64,000 bases of DNA from contig CM034388.1 of assembly GCA_019925095.2 (NCBI GenBank), positions 32,082,002 to 32,146,001 on the forward strand, written 5' to 3'. This stretch comes from Dendrolimus kikuchii. Its lineage: Eukaryota; Arthropoda; Insecta; Lepidoptera; Lasiocampidae. The notes under the pieces are model-generated. The model searched no databases, had not been told where the DNA came from, and was given only the letters and a program-made list of their open reading frames with translations. A program made the translations under genes and the position numbers. The first letter of the stretch is position 1. Every line of letters starts with the position of its first letter. Shown here in pieces: positions 1 to 8,974 of the stretch.

Positions 1-228
1 GTGGTGAGGAGCCCCCGGGTGGCGGCGCGCCGACGCGCACTCCGGCCCCGCGCCGCGCGCCCCCCGCGCGCTCCCCGGCGCGGGCGCCGCCGCTGGCGCA
101 GCTGGCCGCAGCCGACCACTTGCAGCCCCCCGCCTCCCGTTCGACTCCTCGCTCGTCCTCGGAGCTCTGTTGCGCAACATTTGTATTTGTCTCCCAGTTC
201 ACACTATTGGCAAATAAATGAATATGAC

Positions 229-264
<36 letters not shown>

Positions 265-285
265 ACAACACCCATTGAGTTATAA
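1..285 (+). other. Possible 3' end of a host gene
   Basis: Bases 1-170 are very GC-rich, unlike the AT-rich DNA that follows. All three plus frames are open for a while. Frame 3 reads an Ala/Pro/Arg-rich tail ending near 218-220, and an AATAAA polyadenylation signal lies at 213-218. This looks like the last exon and 3' UTR of a gene entering from the left. The composition is low-complexity, no domain is recognisable, and the frame cannot be chosen, so it could equally be a GC-rich non-coding island. Confidence 0.25.
231..259. repeat. Poly(T) run
   Basis: Uninterrupted T run of about 29 bases just after the AATAAA signal. Either the 3' tail of a minus-strand retro-insert or simple-sequence expansion. 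No flanking element can be identified. Confidence 0.6.
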
Positions 286-1164
286 CATGTCTAGAGAGAG
301 CATTGCTAACAAACAACACCGCTAAAAACGGCATCAAAAACGCGAAGCGTTGCTAAATTCACTCTGCGTTTTCGGGATATCAGGAAAAAAATATTACCCC
401 ATTTTTAATAAAAAAATTTTTTTTATGTAAGTGATAAGTTTAAATGATCGTTATGATTTATTTGCTTTATGTGTTATAATTTAATATTACTAAGAGGTTT
501 TAGTTTTTTTTTTAAATAAACTATTAGCAACAAAAGTTCTGTGCCTTGGAACGAACCAGAAAAAATTCATGCACAAATGAATTCATAACATATTTTAGTA
601 GATGTAGTAATTTTAATTCGCAATAAAATGCTTTTACAGATATTAGTACATATTTATAAGTCTGTTAATTACCAATACTAATGTAATAATTCTAAAAAAA
701 CTATTAATAACGGCAAATTATTTTTGTGTTACACATCATGTTCATGAAGGTTATTAAATGACTATTTATAACCCAAAGATTATCCTGCGCTAAAAGTCAG
801 TGAAATCATTTGTAATAGTAGACTTGGAACGATTCGATAGGTTCATATTGAGTAGTAGGCTTTATGTATAATCCAAAGTTTATATCAGTAGTAGGAACTA
901 CGGGGTAGGTACACGGGATAGTTTAATGCAGGGACTTAAGAGCAACTAAACCACTTGAAAATGGCTATTATAAAAATAAAAATATTCATATCCAAAAGTT
1001 TTTATTCAAACTAGTTCAGTTTGATTATTTTATGAACTAAAATTTGGTTTTTATCATATTAATATATTAAATTCTTTATTAGGAATTAATGGAGATGCAG
1101 CTAATAGAATATAGACAAAATTAATTTCTTAATTATGACAATAAAGAGTTATCTATAAAATTAC
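286..1164. other. AT-rich subtelomeric DNA without visible genes
   Basis: No long ORF, RNA gene or repeat was found in either orientation. Composition is strongly AT-rich with short homopolymer runs. It lies proximal to the first TTAGG repeat, so it is probably ordinary subtelomeric host DNA or old decayed transposon sequence. Confidence 0.5.
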
Positions 1165-1272
1165 TAGCGGCCCGGCGCCGATTCACCCGCGGTCTGTCCC
1201 GCTCCCGTGGTATAAAGCGTCATGTTATATAGCCTATGACACTCCCTGTTAACGTAGCTTTCCAACAGTAAA

Positions 1273-1320
<48 letters not shown>

Positions 1321-1402
1321 CTGTTTAGTAGATCCCGAGATTACCCCCCTACAACGTCACAAACTTACAAACTTTACCTCTTTATAATATTAGTACAGAT
1401 AA
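1165..1402 (+). mobile_element. RTE-like or SINE 3'-end remnant
   Basis: The segment opens with ACTAGCGGCCCG, a GC-rich motif typical of RTE-type 3' regions in insects, passes through a 'gtagcctatgacactcc'-like stretch, and ends with TTTATAATATTAGTACAGAT, the characteristic end of many insect RTE and RTE-derived SINE copies. A 43-base poly(T) at 1275-1317 interrupts it. No coding sequence remains. Assignment rests on recognised 3'-end motifs only. Confidence 0.5.
1275..1317. repeat. Poly(T) run inside the RTE-like remnant
   Basis: About 43 T in a row, splitting the RTE-like 3' sequence. Likely an expansion of a short T run or a nested insertion tail. Confidence 0.6.
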
Positions 1403-1435
1403 CTCCGCCCGAAGCATCTGCTTTAAAGGATATTC

Positions 1436-1437
<2 letters not shown>

Positions 1438-1468
<31 letters not shown>
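1438..1468. repeat. Poly(T) run
   Basis: About 31 T, following the RTE-like remnant. It may be the tail of a small minus-strand retro-insert covering about 1469-1545, which otherwise shows no recognisable content. Confidence 0.5.
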
Positions 1469-1470
<2 letters not shown>

Positions 1471-1545
1471 GTCCTCTTTGACGATATTTGCAGCACACAC
1501 TCTGTCAATTCTATGTCAAACGTCATAAGGTTACATTAAAAAAGT

Positions 1546-1556
1546 TTAGTTAGGTT

Positions 1557-1559
<3 letters not shown>
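1546..1559 (+). repeat. Proximal-most TTAGG repeats
   Basis: A short TTAG-TTAGG-TTAGG stretch, the first telomeric motif from the left, directly followed by the poly(T) of element N1. It marks the subtelomere/telomere boundary and gives orientation: the plus strand is the TTAGG strand, which in insects runs 5' to 3' toward the chromosome end. Confidence 0.8.
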
Positions 1560-1606
<47 letters not shown>

Positions 1607-2330
1607 CTTTTTTTTTTATTTCCTGGTGGGCCCGGACGAACAAGATATATCCGAGCTGCTACTGTTTTTAATCTTATACTAAGCTTATTTCTATCTTACT
1701 AACTACTTTGGTGCATGTGTGTTAATACTTGTGTGTGTGTGTAATACTTGTTTTGGAGTATGGTTGGAAGAGGTTGGCTTAGGTTGGGAATGGTTGGCTT
1801 AGGTTGGGAAAGGTTGGCTTTGGTTGGCTTGGGTTGGGAGTGAAGTTGGATGGATTGGGTTGTGTTGGGAGTTATATTTTATAAACATACATGTTACTAC
1901 TTGATATTTTTATACTTACATATATATATATACAAGTGTTATATATTTACTTATTATATTACTATATTTACATACCTATATGCCCGCGTTGCCTTTCCTA
2001 GGCCAGCACCACCCCCACGAGTTGCGTTTGTGCCGGTTGTGCTGAACCAGGGAAGATGATCAGACATATATATACATATTCTTTATATATATTATAATAC
2101 AATTTAATATACTACATAAAAATATTACTTATATATTGTATATGAATGAAACAAAGTGTATATTATATTTTAATATAGACTACATATTCGCTTAAATATA
2201 TATATAGATGTATGTCCCCGTGTTGCCTTCCCCGAACCACCGTCTCTTTCCCAGCTATAGCTGGTCCGGTGATGATGGTCAAGGGAAGATGACCGGTCAC
2301 ATACCCATATATTTACATGTAATTATTTTA

Positions 2331-2447
2331 AATTTATCTTATTCTAAGGCAATTACCCTACCTGAGTACAGGAATTAATCTCTAATAGTCTATTTTACAT
2401 TTTTTGTGTTTAAGGCAATTGCCCGATTTCGGAATACATATTATATT
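2331..2447 (+). repeat. 117-bp direct repeat, copy 1
   Basis: Nearly identical to 2609-2725 (offset 278 bp). Both copies contain AAGGCAATTACCCTACCTGA and end in GGAATACATATTATATT, with a handful of substitutions. It lies within N1. Copy 2 ends exactly where the TTAGG array starts. Confidence 0.85.
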
Positions 2448-2608
2448 AATACTATTATACATTGCATTATACTTAATTACATATCTTATTTGTTTCTTGT
2501 ATATATATCTACATATCTTTACCTAAGATTTTTTTATACTATATAATACTATATTCATATATTTCCTGATACATATTTTCATATATATTATATTGTTATA
2601 CATTATCC

Positions 2609-2725
2609 AATTTATCTTATTCTAAGGCAATTACCCTACCTGAGTATAGATGTTAATCTCTAATAGTCTATTTTACACTTTTTGTGTTTAGGGCAATTGC
2701 CCGACTTCGGAATACATATTATATT
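2609..2725 (+). repeat. 117-bp direct repeat, copy 2
   Basis: Second copy of the repeat at 2331-2447. The sequence following copy 1 is absent after copy 2, and the junction runs straight into GGTTAGG at 2726. Confidence 0.85.
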
Positions 2726-2844
2726 GGTTAGGTTAGGTTAGGTTAGGTTAGGTTAGGTTAGGTTAGGTTAGGTTAGGTTAGGTTAGGTTAGGTTAGGTTA
2801 GGTTAGGTTAGGTTAGGTTAGGTTAGGTTAGGTTAGGTTAGGTT
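2726..2844 (+). repeat. (TTAGG)n telomeric array, about 24 units
   Basis: Perfect GGTTA repeats over about 119 bases between N1 and the poly(T) 3' tail of N2. Confidence 0.97.
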
Positions 2845-2868
2845 TTTTTTTTTTTTTTTTTTTTTTTT

Positions 2869-4156
2869 ATCTCCTTTCTCTCAGGCTAACAAGATTGCCC
2901 AAGTGTTGATCTTTTTTATTTATTATAGAAATTTCTCTTGTTTTACCTATCCATATATTATAGCTACCTATTGTTTTGATCCAAGGTAAATAAATCTCAG
3001 TGTTGGGTAATTGGGTGTTGGGTTGGGTTGGGTTAGGTTGGGTAAGGTTGGGACGGGTTGGGATATGACAGGAGCTCTTTATTTACTTTATTTATACTTT
3101 TACTGCAAGTTACAAGTTATTAATCTAATTTTACAATACTTATATTAACTATTTACTAATTTTACATGGATTTAGTTAGTTTCCGAAAAAGTGTGACAAA
3201 TTTTATATATCTATTTTCTTATTGCTTATGTAATCTATTATATATTATGTTACAGGTAGTTATAATGTATATTTCTATAATGGGCTATTTTACACTTACA
3301 AGGACCATAGTTCTTTTCCTAGGGGGTTTATTGTCTACTTCTTATCTGCTATGTTTTATTGCTTATCTACTATCTTATTTTCTGATACTGAGAACATATA
3401 TATGTGATTATATAGTTTCAGTGTCATTTTATATACATTTGTTTATTGCTTTGTATTTTTATTAAACTTAAAATTTTTGTGTAGTTTTATTTTTATATTG
3501 TGTCTATTTTGTCCGTGTGTTCCCCTATTCCCCAAGTATCTAAGTAGTTGTGTGTGTGTGTATACTTTACGCATGATTGACGTTTTGTTTGTGTTTGTGT
3601 TTGGATGTGAATGTTTTTATGTCTTGTTTTGTTAATTTGACTGTGCGTTTATTACAAAAACTGACTTACTTTATAATAATAAAGAAGTTAGTTTCTTGGT
3701 GTGTTGGAAGTCGTTTGTATGTACGTGTGAGTAAGTTTTGTTAGAGCGTTCTGCTTCTGTTGTGTTAGTTTGTAGCTGATTAAATTTTAAGTGTATGTAA
3801 GCGTTGTATCTAGTAGTGAGTGTTTGTATATTTGTGTTTTTTTGTGTGTTACATAATTGTTTTGGTGTTGTTAGCATGTATGTTGATTGTTGTTGGTGTT
3901 TGGTGTGTACGCTAGATACTCAAGGCCATCTGTGTCTTTGCTGGTCGCCGATTTCCCCATATATGACCCCCCAATGAGGTGGCCTCGCTCACAGTGAGAC
4001 ACTAACCCACCGGTTCCTCCCATGATAGTCGAGTCGTTGGCCGTTCCTCCCTGCCTGGTATTATGTCGCTCAGATTTTGCCAGTTTGAATGCTGTTCTTT
4101 CCACAGCGAGGCTCGACTTCCGACCCACTGTTATCATGTTTTCCCCGGCGGGGTGT
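2869..4156 (-). other. N2 3' UTR
   Basis: Non-coding, AT-rich. A short hairpin GGC-TAACAAGATT-GCC at 2884-2899 resembles the 3' hairpins of N1, N3 and N5. Degenerate GGGTTGGGTTAGG-type repeats lie at about 3003-3063. Just after the ORF1 stop (about 4090-4150) is a block also present after N3's ORF1, containing TGGGTCGGAAGTCGAGC on the minus strand. An 88-codon frame at 3871-4137 covers that block, but its protein is not conserved in N3. The 99-codon plus-strand frame at 3166-3465 is AT-rich chance. Confidence 0.6.
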
Positions 4157-5845
4157 CTAGCTGTAAGCGACGGTTGAGCGCGCTATCCACTCCCATCTCG
4201 CCCTCACTGGGCAACTCTCACTGAAGGAGTTGTGCGCTACATCCGCTCTCCTTTCCCTCGTACAGTTTCTACATTTGGGTAGCGTCCCAACTGCGTGCTC
4301 TTCGCACTCGCTTATAGTGTGCGGGCCCCCACAGTGGCTACATGCTACCTGGGTTGCCTCCATGCACATCCTCCTCCCGTGCCCGAAGCCCAGGCATAAT
4401 GTGCACTGTACGAGCGGCGACCTATCTGTTACCTGCAACGTGTGCAGGTCAATCCTGACTGTACCCGCTTCGGTCAACCTTTTCCACAAGGTTGGTGTGA
4501 CCCTGCAGACCACCTTGTGGGTTCTTATGTTACGTCCTCGAATCTTATAAGCTATCTGTATCGGGTTTTCGACATCCTCTTGGCCCTCAAATACCGCCCT
4601 ATTTTGGTTCTTGAGGGCCCGGAGTATGTCTTCGTCCGTGTGTGTTCGGAGGACCCCGCTTATCATTACCAACGGTCTTTTGTTGGTAAGGTACTCTGTC
4701 GTTAGGTCTGGTCTTTTCTCGTCAAGCTTGCGCTTGACATTCTGCCGGTCCTCCTCTGTTCTGCAGCTTATAATGATTCTGCCGTCCCTTGCCTTTCGCA
4801 TACGCTCCACCTCCAGCCCCCCTTCTTTAGCGTCGAGCGCCTGCCCGATCTCTTCGAGGGTCTCGGCTGTGGTTTTGTCCGCATCACTAAGGCCGCTGGT
4901 AATTGCTACGGAGTGTAGTGTTCGGTACACTTTGTACGCCGGTAGATTACCTCCCGGCCTTGTAGCCGCTACACTGGCGTAGCTGGGTCTCGGTGCACTC
5001 ACCTCACTCATATCAACACTGTGCTTCTGAATAACTTGCGATAAGTTATTCATCCTCTCCAGGTTCTCACGTATGAGTGAGGCGTGCTCCCCCATCTTCA
5101 AGACCAAGTCGGCCTTCTCCTTCTCGAAATCCGTCTTCCCTTCACTTGACCTCTCCTTTTCCTTCTCTCCTGGTCCTTGATCGTCAGTTTGGGTTTCGAC
5201 CCCTCTTCTTTCTACTTCTCGCTCGCCTGTTTGTTTGTTACCCGTGTTCCTCATCCGCGTCATCTCCCGATCCATTTCTTTAATCAGGGCGTACAGTCGA
5301 TCTATCGCTCCCTGTACGCCCTGCTTTATCTCGGTCTTAAGGTTTCGCGAGTTCGATAGGTGTTCGTTCGCTCTGTCATAGGATGCCTTAGCATCCTTCA
5401 TCCTACTGGTTACTCCGGCCGCTTCTTTAGTGACTTCTGTCGGCGTGCGTTTGGTGTACGTCCTGCTCGGCGAAACCTTTTTTGGCTTTGAAGCCTCAAA
5501 GACGGGTGGTACTTTTTTAGCAGGTGGGGGAGAGAATTTTAACATTACCGCCTTTTTCTTCTTCCTCTCCTGGTGTTGCCTGGAGCTGACCGGGCTCGTC
5601 GGAGTTAGAGAGACGCGTTCTATCTCCTTCGCCCTGTCTTTAGCCACCTCGGTCCGTCCAGGAGATATTATATCTGAGGGAGGCGTTACGTACCCTGCCT
5701 TAGCACGTTTCTCCTTTCTCTTCGCTGACAGCAGGTCCATGTATCTTTGACTGCTGTTCTCAGACTCTCTCCAAATGGCCTGTTCCTCCGATTTCGTCGG
5801 TTCACATGCTTTCCACATGTCCTTTGATGACGGTGTCCTAAACAT
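4157..5845 (-). CDS. N2 ORF1: Gag-like zinc-knuckle protein
   Basis: 562 aa, intact, starting MFRTP, a start shared with N4 and N5. The product would be an RNA-binding Gag-like protein of an R1/TRAS-type retrotransposon that coats element RNA and guides it to telomeres (role inferred from the family). Visible order: a basic Ser/Pro-rich N-terminus with KRKEKRAKAGYVTPPSD shared with N3; a SRNLKTEIK motif opening a charged coiled-coil-like region (about 150-290); an RRM/PRE-like region with TLHSV and EGGLEVERMRKARDG; then three zinc knuckles at about 481-545 (C-X2-C-X4-H-X4-C, C-X2-C-X3-H-X4-C, C-X2-C-X9-H-X6-C). It ends VAYS where relatives end VAYC. The expected downstream ORF2 is missing. 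Confidence 0.9.
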   Translation of the reverse strand: MFRTPSSKDMWKACEPTKSEEQAIWRESENSSQRYMDLLSAKRKEKRAKAGYVTPPSDIISPGRTEVAKDRAKEIERVSLTPTSPVSSRQHQERKKKKAVMLKFSPPPAKKVPPVFEASKPKKVSPSRTYTKRTPTEVTKEAAGVTSRMKDAKASYDRANEHLSNSRNLKTEIKQGVQGAIDRLYALIKEMDREMTRMRNTGNKQTGEREVERRGVETQTDDQGPGEKEKERSSEGKTDFEKEKADLVLKMGEHASLIRENLERMNNLSQVIQKHSVDMSEVSAPRPSYASVAATRPGGNLPAYKVYRTLHSVAITSGLSDADKTTAETLEEIGQALDAKEGGLEVERMRKARDGRIIISCRTEEDRQNVKRKLDEKRPDLTTEYLTNKRPLVMISGVLRTHTDEDILRALKNQNRAVFEGQEDVENPIQIAYKIRGRNIRTHKVVCRVTPTLWKRLTEAGTVRIDLHTLQVTDRSPLVQCTLCLGFGHGRRMCMEATQVACSHCGGPHTISECEEHAVGTLPKCRNCTRERRADVAHNSFSESCPVRARWEWIARSTVAYS

Positions 5846-6246
5846 CTTTACTTACGCGGTTAACGGGTAATTCCTAAAATATGCTACTCTACTTACGCAA
5901 TAGCGTTAAGTTGAATGTTAAATGTTAGTGTGTATGGGTTGAGTATACTCAGTCTGAAATATACCCAAGTGTGTGATGTGTATGTATGATTATGTGTGTG
6001 TGATATTGTATGTATGTGTGCGTTTTCGTGGTCGCGTCTGAGTTAAGAGTGTAAATAGGGCCCTAATCTAATTACACTATTCGGCTGATGCAAAAGCACC
6101 AGTCGAGAAGGTCAAAAATAATAATAAGTAAAATAGTATATATTGAACCAGTCAATGAATAAAAATAAAATACAATTTTTATTTGTCAATTACTTATATC
6201 TACAGCCTAAGATTAACTTATCTAATTACACTGTTTTTTGTTTCAG

Positions 6247-6286
6247 GTACCCCGAAGGAGGCGCCGGGCGTCAAGGATGGACTCAG
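6247..6286 (+). other. Exon-like segment bounded by splice sites, antisense to N2
   Basis: On the plus strand a pyrimidine tract ending TTTCAG (to 6246) precedes 40 bases, followed by a consensus donor GTAAGT at 6287-6292. Its interior (AAGGAGGCGCCGGG) resembles exon A of N3. The second exon seen in N3, N4 and N5 is not recognisable here. Splicing is inferred from sites only. Confidence 0.4.
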
Positions 6287-6430
6287 GTAAGTATAGGAAG
6301 GTAAGGTAAGTAGGGAAAGGTAAGGTATGTATGGGGCTAGGTGGGTAAGGTGGTAAAGGTAAGGTACAGATAAGGTTTGGTAAGGTTAGGAAGGTAAAGG
6401 TTAAGTTGGTACGGTAAAAGGTAAAGGTAA
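6287..6430 (+). repeat. Degenerate GGTAA / TAAGG repeat
   Basis: Runs of GGTAAG, GGTAAAG and GGTAAGT with about a 5-base period directly after the exon-like donor site. It resembles a variant of the telomeric 5-mer (TAAGG versus TTAGG) or an expanded splice-donor motif. Specific to N2. Confidence 0.6.
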
Positions 6431-7158
6431 GTGTGAGGTAAGTTTTTTATTATCTTAGTGTAGAAGGTGAGTGTGCCAGATGTGTTCAAAAGGTGCTTGT
6501 GTGTATGCTTAGCAAGTTTTGTGTATGAGGTAAGTGAGGTGTGCAAGGTAAGTATGAAATGTACCCGAGGTGAGTACCTAGAGTACGTGTGTGTAAGCGT
6601 TTGTGCGTAAAAGTGCTGAGTGTTAAGTGTTTTTGTCAGGTAAGTGAGGTAAGTATGTGAAAAGCACTATTCCGCCAGGCCCAGATTGTTGGTCTCGGGA
6701 AGCCGGTTACGGCAATACCAAGCTCGGCTATCCTAGGACCAACAACGACCGAGTTACGGGCAGAATAGTTTCAGGGGGGAGGTAGGGGGTGGGGCGGGGT
6801 TCCTGCTGATAGAGCTCGAGTCACCGGTCCAAACGAACCCAAGGTCCACTACTCTAGGTAGTATACTTCGGCGTCAATCACGTTTCAAAAATCCAGAAAA
6901 AATTCTGGATTTTGTGTCTGGATTTTAAAAATCCTGTTATTGGGTCAAGTGTCGTCTTAAAAAAGGCGAGTTTGGGCTCGTTGTAACGGGCTCGTCGAGT
7001 TCTACAAGAATCCGGTCTTAAAAATGTACAAAATTTTAGGCCGAAAAAGTCTAATTTTTTAAGCGCAGTCGGTAGCGGGAGGTCTGGGCGTAACTCAGAA
7101 TCCAACCGCGATCTCGTGCGCCCAGTAATATGGGAGATATGGCCGTTCAAAGTTTTTC

Positions 7159-7688
7159 AAGATGGCGGCCCTAATGTCAAATCCGATCTTTGACCCCCGA
7201 TATCTCCGGTTCTATAAGTCCCAGGACCCTGATGTTTGGGTTTTTATGGACTGCCCTGAGGTTTCCTACCCGTCTAGATAAAAATCTAGACTCTAAAAAC
7301 TGATGCGAGATATCCGGGTTTTAAGGTCCGGATCCGATGCTTCTTAAGGAGCTGATGACCCTGGTGAAAACCCCGTTTCGCTAGGACTTATAGTCGCAGA
7401 GATATTCACGATTTAAAATTTACAAAATGGCCGCCGAACTGTCAAAGTCCGGCGGGAAAAGGCCGTATCTCGATCAATATAGCTCCGATTTGACTCGGAT
7501 TTGAACTGGGTTGATGCCCAGCACGTCTTACACCCCGCTATGGGGGGGGTTTGTACTAAAAATTTTGACCCTTTTTTATGGGCTAGTCACCACCAGTAAG
7601 CCCAGGCAGCAGCAGCACCGAAAACCCCGTCGCTGTAGGTCGCGTAGTTCCCGAGTTATCGGGAATTCAAGTTTTCCAAGATGGCGGC
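7159..7688 (+). promoter_or_regulatory. N2 tandem ~250-bp repeats with YY1-like motifs
   Basis: AAGATGGCGGC or close variants at 7159-7169, 7425-7435 (AAAATGGCCGC) and 7678-7688, spaced 266 and 253 bases. Each sits in a similar context, after a TATC-rich stretch and TTTTCCAAG, and is followed by a CTGTCAAA or CCTTGGCC block and GTATCTCGG. Placement in the 5' UTR suggests promoter monomers. The motif equals the animal YY1/Pho core, but binding is inferred. Confidence 0.6.
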
Positions 7689-8231
7689 GGCCCTTGGCCA
7701 AAAGGTCGGAAAAAACCGTATCTCGGCCCCTATGGGTCGGATTCCGCCAATCTTGGGCTCAGGTGAAAGGGCTCGACGAGCTCCGGACGATACTGCTCCC
7801 AGACTCACGCTAACTTAAATACCTAGCTATATATTTACAAAAAACACTTTAAAAATCTGTACCTCCGCGACTATTAGCACTAAAAGTTCCAAAAAATTTC
7901 CAAAAATAGCCTAAAAGGTTGCTCTATTTGATTCTAAAATAAAATAATTTTTTCCAATATAAAGAATTGGAAAAATTTCAAAAAATTTGGTAAATTTAAG
8001 TTTTTGAATTTTTATTCAAGATTTTTCCTTGAAGAAAAAATGGGTTTTGGTACGGCTGGATAGAGCTATCCAGCGCGCACAGACTAGTAATTTCAAAACC
8101 CACGCGCTCTTAATAGTCGCTGAGATATTGAGGGTCAAACTTATATTTTCTAATTAAAAATAACTTACAACTATTTATCCTAAAATTCCGCTGAAGCCGG
8201 ATTCGCGCCGTCCTCTTGATGGTCTTCAAGC

Positions 8232-8289
8232 CTTCCTAACCTCAAGTCGATTGCTCCAGTAACTTCGGAGCAATTTTGAGGTTAGGAAG
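8232..8289 (-). other. N2 5' hairpin
   Basis: Inverted repeat CTTCCTAACCTCAA ... TTGAGGTTAGGAAG with inner ATTGCTCC/GGAGCAAT pairing and a short loop. Counterparts are at 13817-13870 (N3) and 57479-57532 (N4), the latter with compensating changes. The outer arm contains the telomere-like GGTTAGG. Confidence 0.75.
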
Positions 8290-8974
8290 TTGTTTTTTTG
8301 TTCCTGACCGCTCCGGGTATCGTCCGATTCCCAGGAGTGGGGTGTCAGACGACGCGTCTCGACGAGCTCTTCCTGGCTACCGTGCCACTTTTTTAAGTTC
8401 AAAAGAAATTTTTCGACTTAATGTCGAAAAACAAAAAATGTGAAAATTTTTCACCACTTTTTAATTTTTTAAAAATTAACTATAAAAAATTCTAAGGTTG
8501 TATCTGGCAGATACCCCTTAGTTTCTTGAGCACTATTAAGTCCTAATTTTTAATTTTGAATAAGTTCAAAAATGGCGGTTTTCATACCACGTTTTCCCAC
8601 TTTCACAGGTATAACTTTGCACACGGAGTTGGGATGTCACAGTTTTGGTGTCGGGGGGCTTGGGGCAAACGAGCCCCACCAAAGCCGCCCGAAAAAACTA
8701 CACCTCGTCGATCTAGTTTTCGCGTAAAAAATTCCCAAAGTTTTGAAAAATTGTTTTTTCTTAATAACTTTTTTGTCCGATGTGCTAGCACTTTTCTGAT
8801 TTCACTGGCGGATGCGCCTCACTTTTCCGCACACGTGGATATATCGCACTTGTCTCTAACTATCAAAAAACCTATTTTTCAGAATTTTTTTCCGAGGAGC
8901 TCTAAGAAAATCGACCGTTTCCGAGCGCGGTTCGAGCGGAACTGGGGTTTTTTTTTTTTTTTTTTTTTTTTTTT

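Larger units (their letters stand above)
1560..2725 (-). mobile_element. N1: 5'-truncated minus-strand telomeric retrotransposon (3' fragment)
   Basis: The minus-strand 3' end is the poly(T) at 1560-1606 abutting TTAGG at 1546-1559. A hairpin with loop GAACAAGATA at 1633-1653 matches the 3'-terminal hairpin of N3 and N5. Degenerate G-rich repeats of the GGTTGG / TTAGGTTGGG type lie at about 1755-1865, as in the 3' UTRs of N2 and N3. No ORF is present. The rest is AT-rich with internal repeats, ending at 2725 where TTAGG begins. This is the 3' UTR part of a TRAS-like element whose coding part was never inserted or was lost. Confidence 0.65.
2843..8945 (-). mobile_element. N2: Gag-only TRAS-like telomeric retrotransposon, apparently complete
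   Basis: About 6.1 kb on the minus strand. The 3' tail is poly(T) 2843-2868 joined to TTAGG. The 3' UTR is 2869-4156. ORF1 is 4157-5845. The 5' UTR is 5846-8945. Its 5' terminus, ending at 8945, matches the 5' terminus of N3 at 14526 (shared GACCGTTTCCGAGCGCGG), so the element looks full length. No endonuclease or reverse transcriptase ORF exists on either strand between ORF1 and the tail: only about 1.3 kb of AT-rich UTR. At the right it abuts N3's poly(T) with just GG between, a remnant of one TTAGG unit. Confidence 0.8.
5846..8945 (-). other. N2 5' UTR with repeats and hairpin
   Basis: About 3.1 kb and non-coding. From ORF1 outward: an exon-like segment on the plus strand at 6247-6286; a degenerate GGTAAG array at about 6287-6430; three ~250-bp repeats with YY1-like motifs at 7159-7169, 7425-7435 and 7678-7688; a long hairpin at 8232-8289; and the terminal block ending at 8945. 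Extra sequence at about 6430-6780 is not matched in N3. In sense orientation the transcript would start near 8945. Confidence 0.65.

Noticed and set aside
2726..2844. Short regular repeats as a possible CRISPR array
   Set aside because: Pure 5-mer TTAGG without spacers; eukaryotic telomeric repeat.
3166..3465. 99-codon plus-strand ORF rich in Leu/Ile/Tyr
   Set aside because: Looks membrane-like only because the DNA is AT-rich; it is in the 3' UTR of N2 with no counterpart in N3.
5846..8945. rRNA, tRNA or other structural RNA genes in the long UTRs
   Set aside because: No cloverleaf, A/B box or rRNA core motif was recognised; the hairpins present are element-specific.
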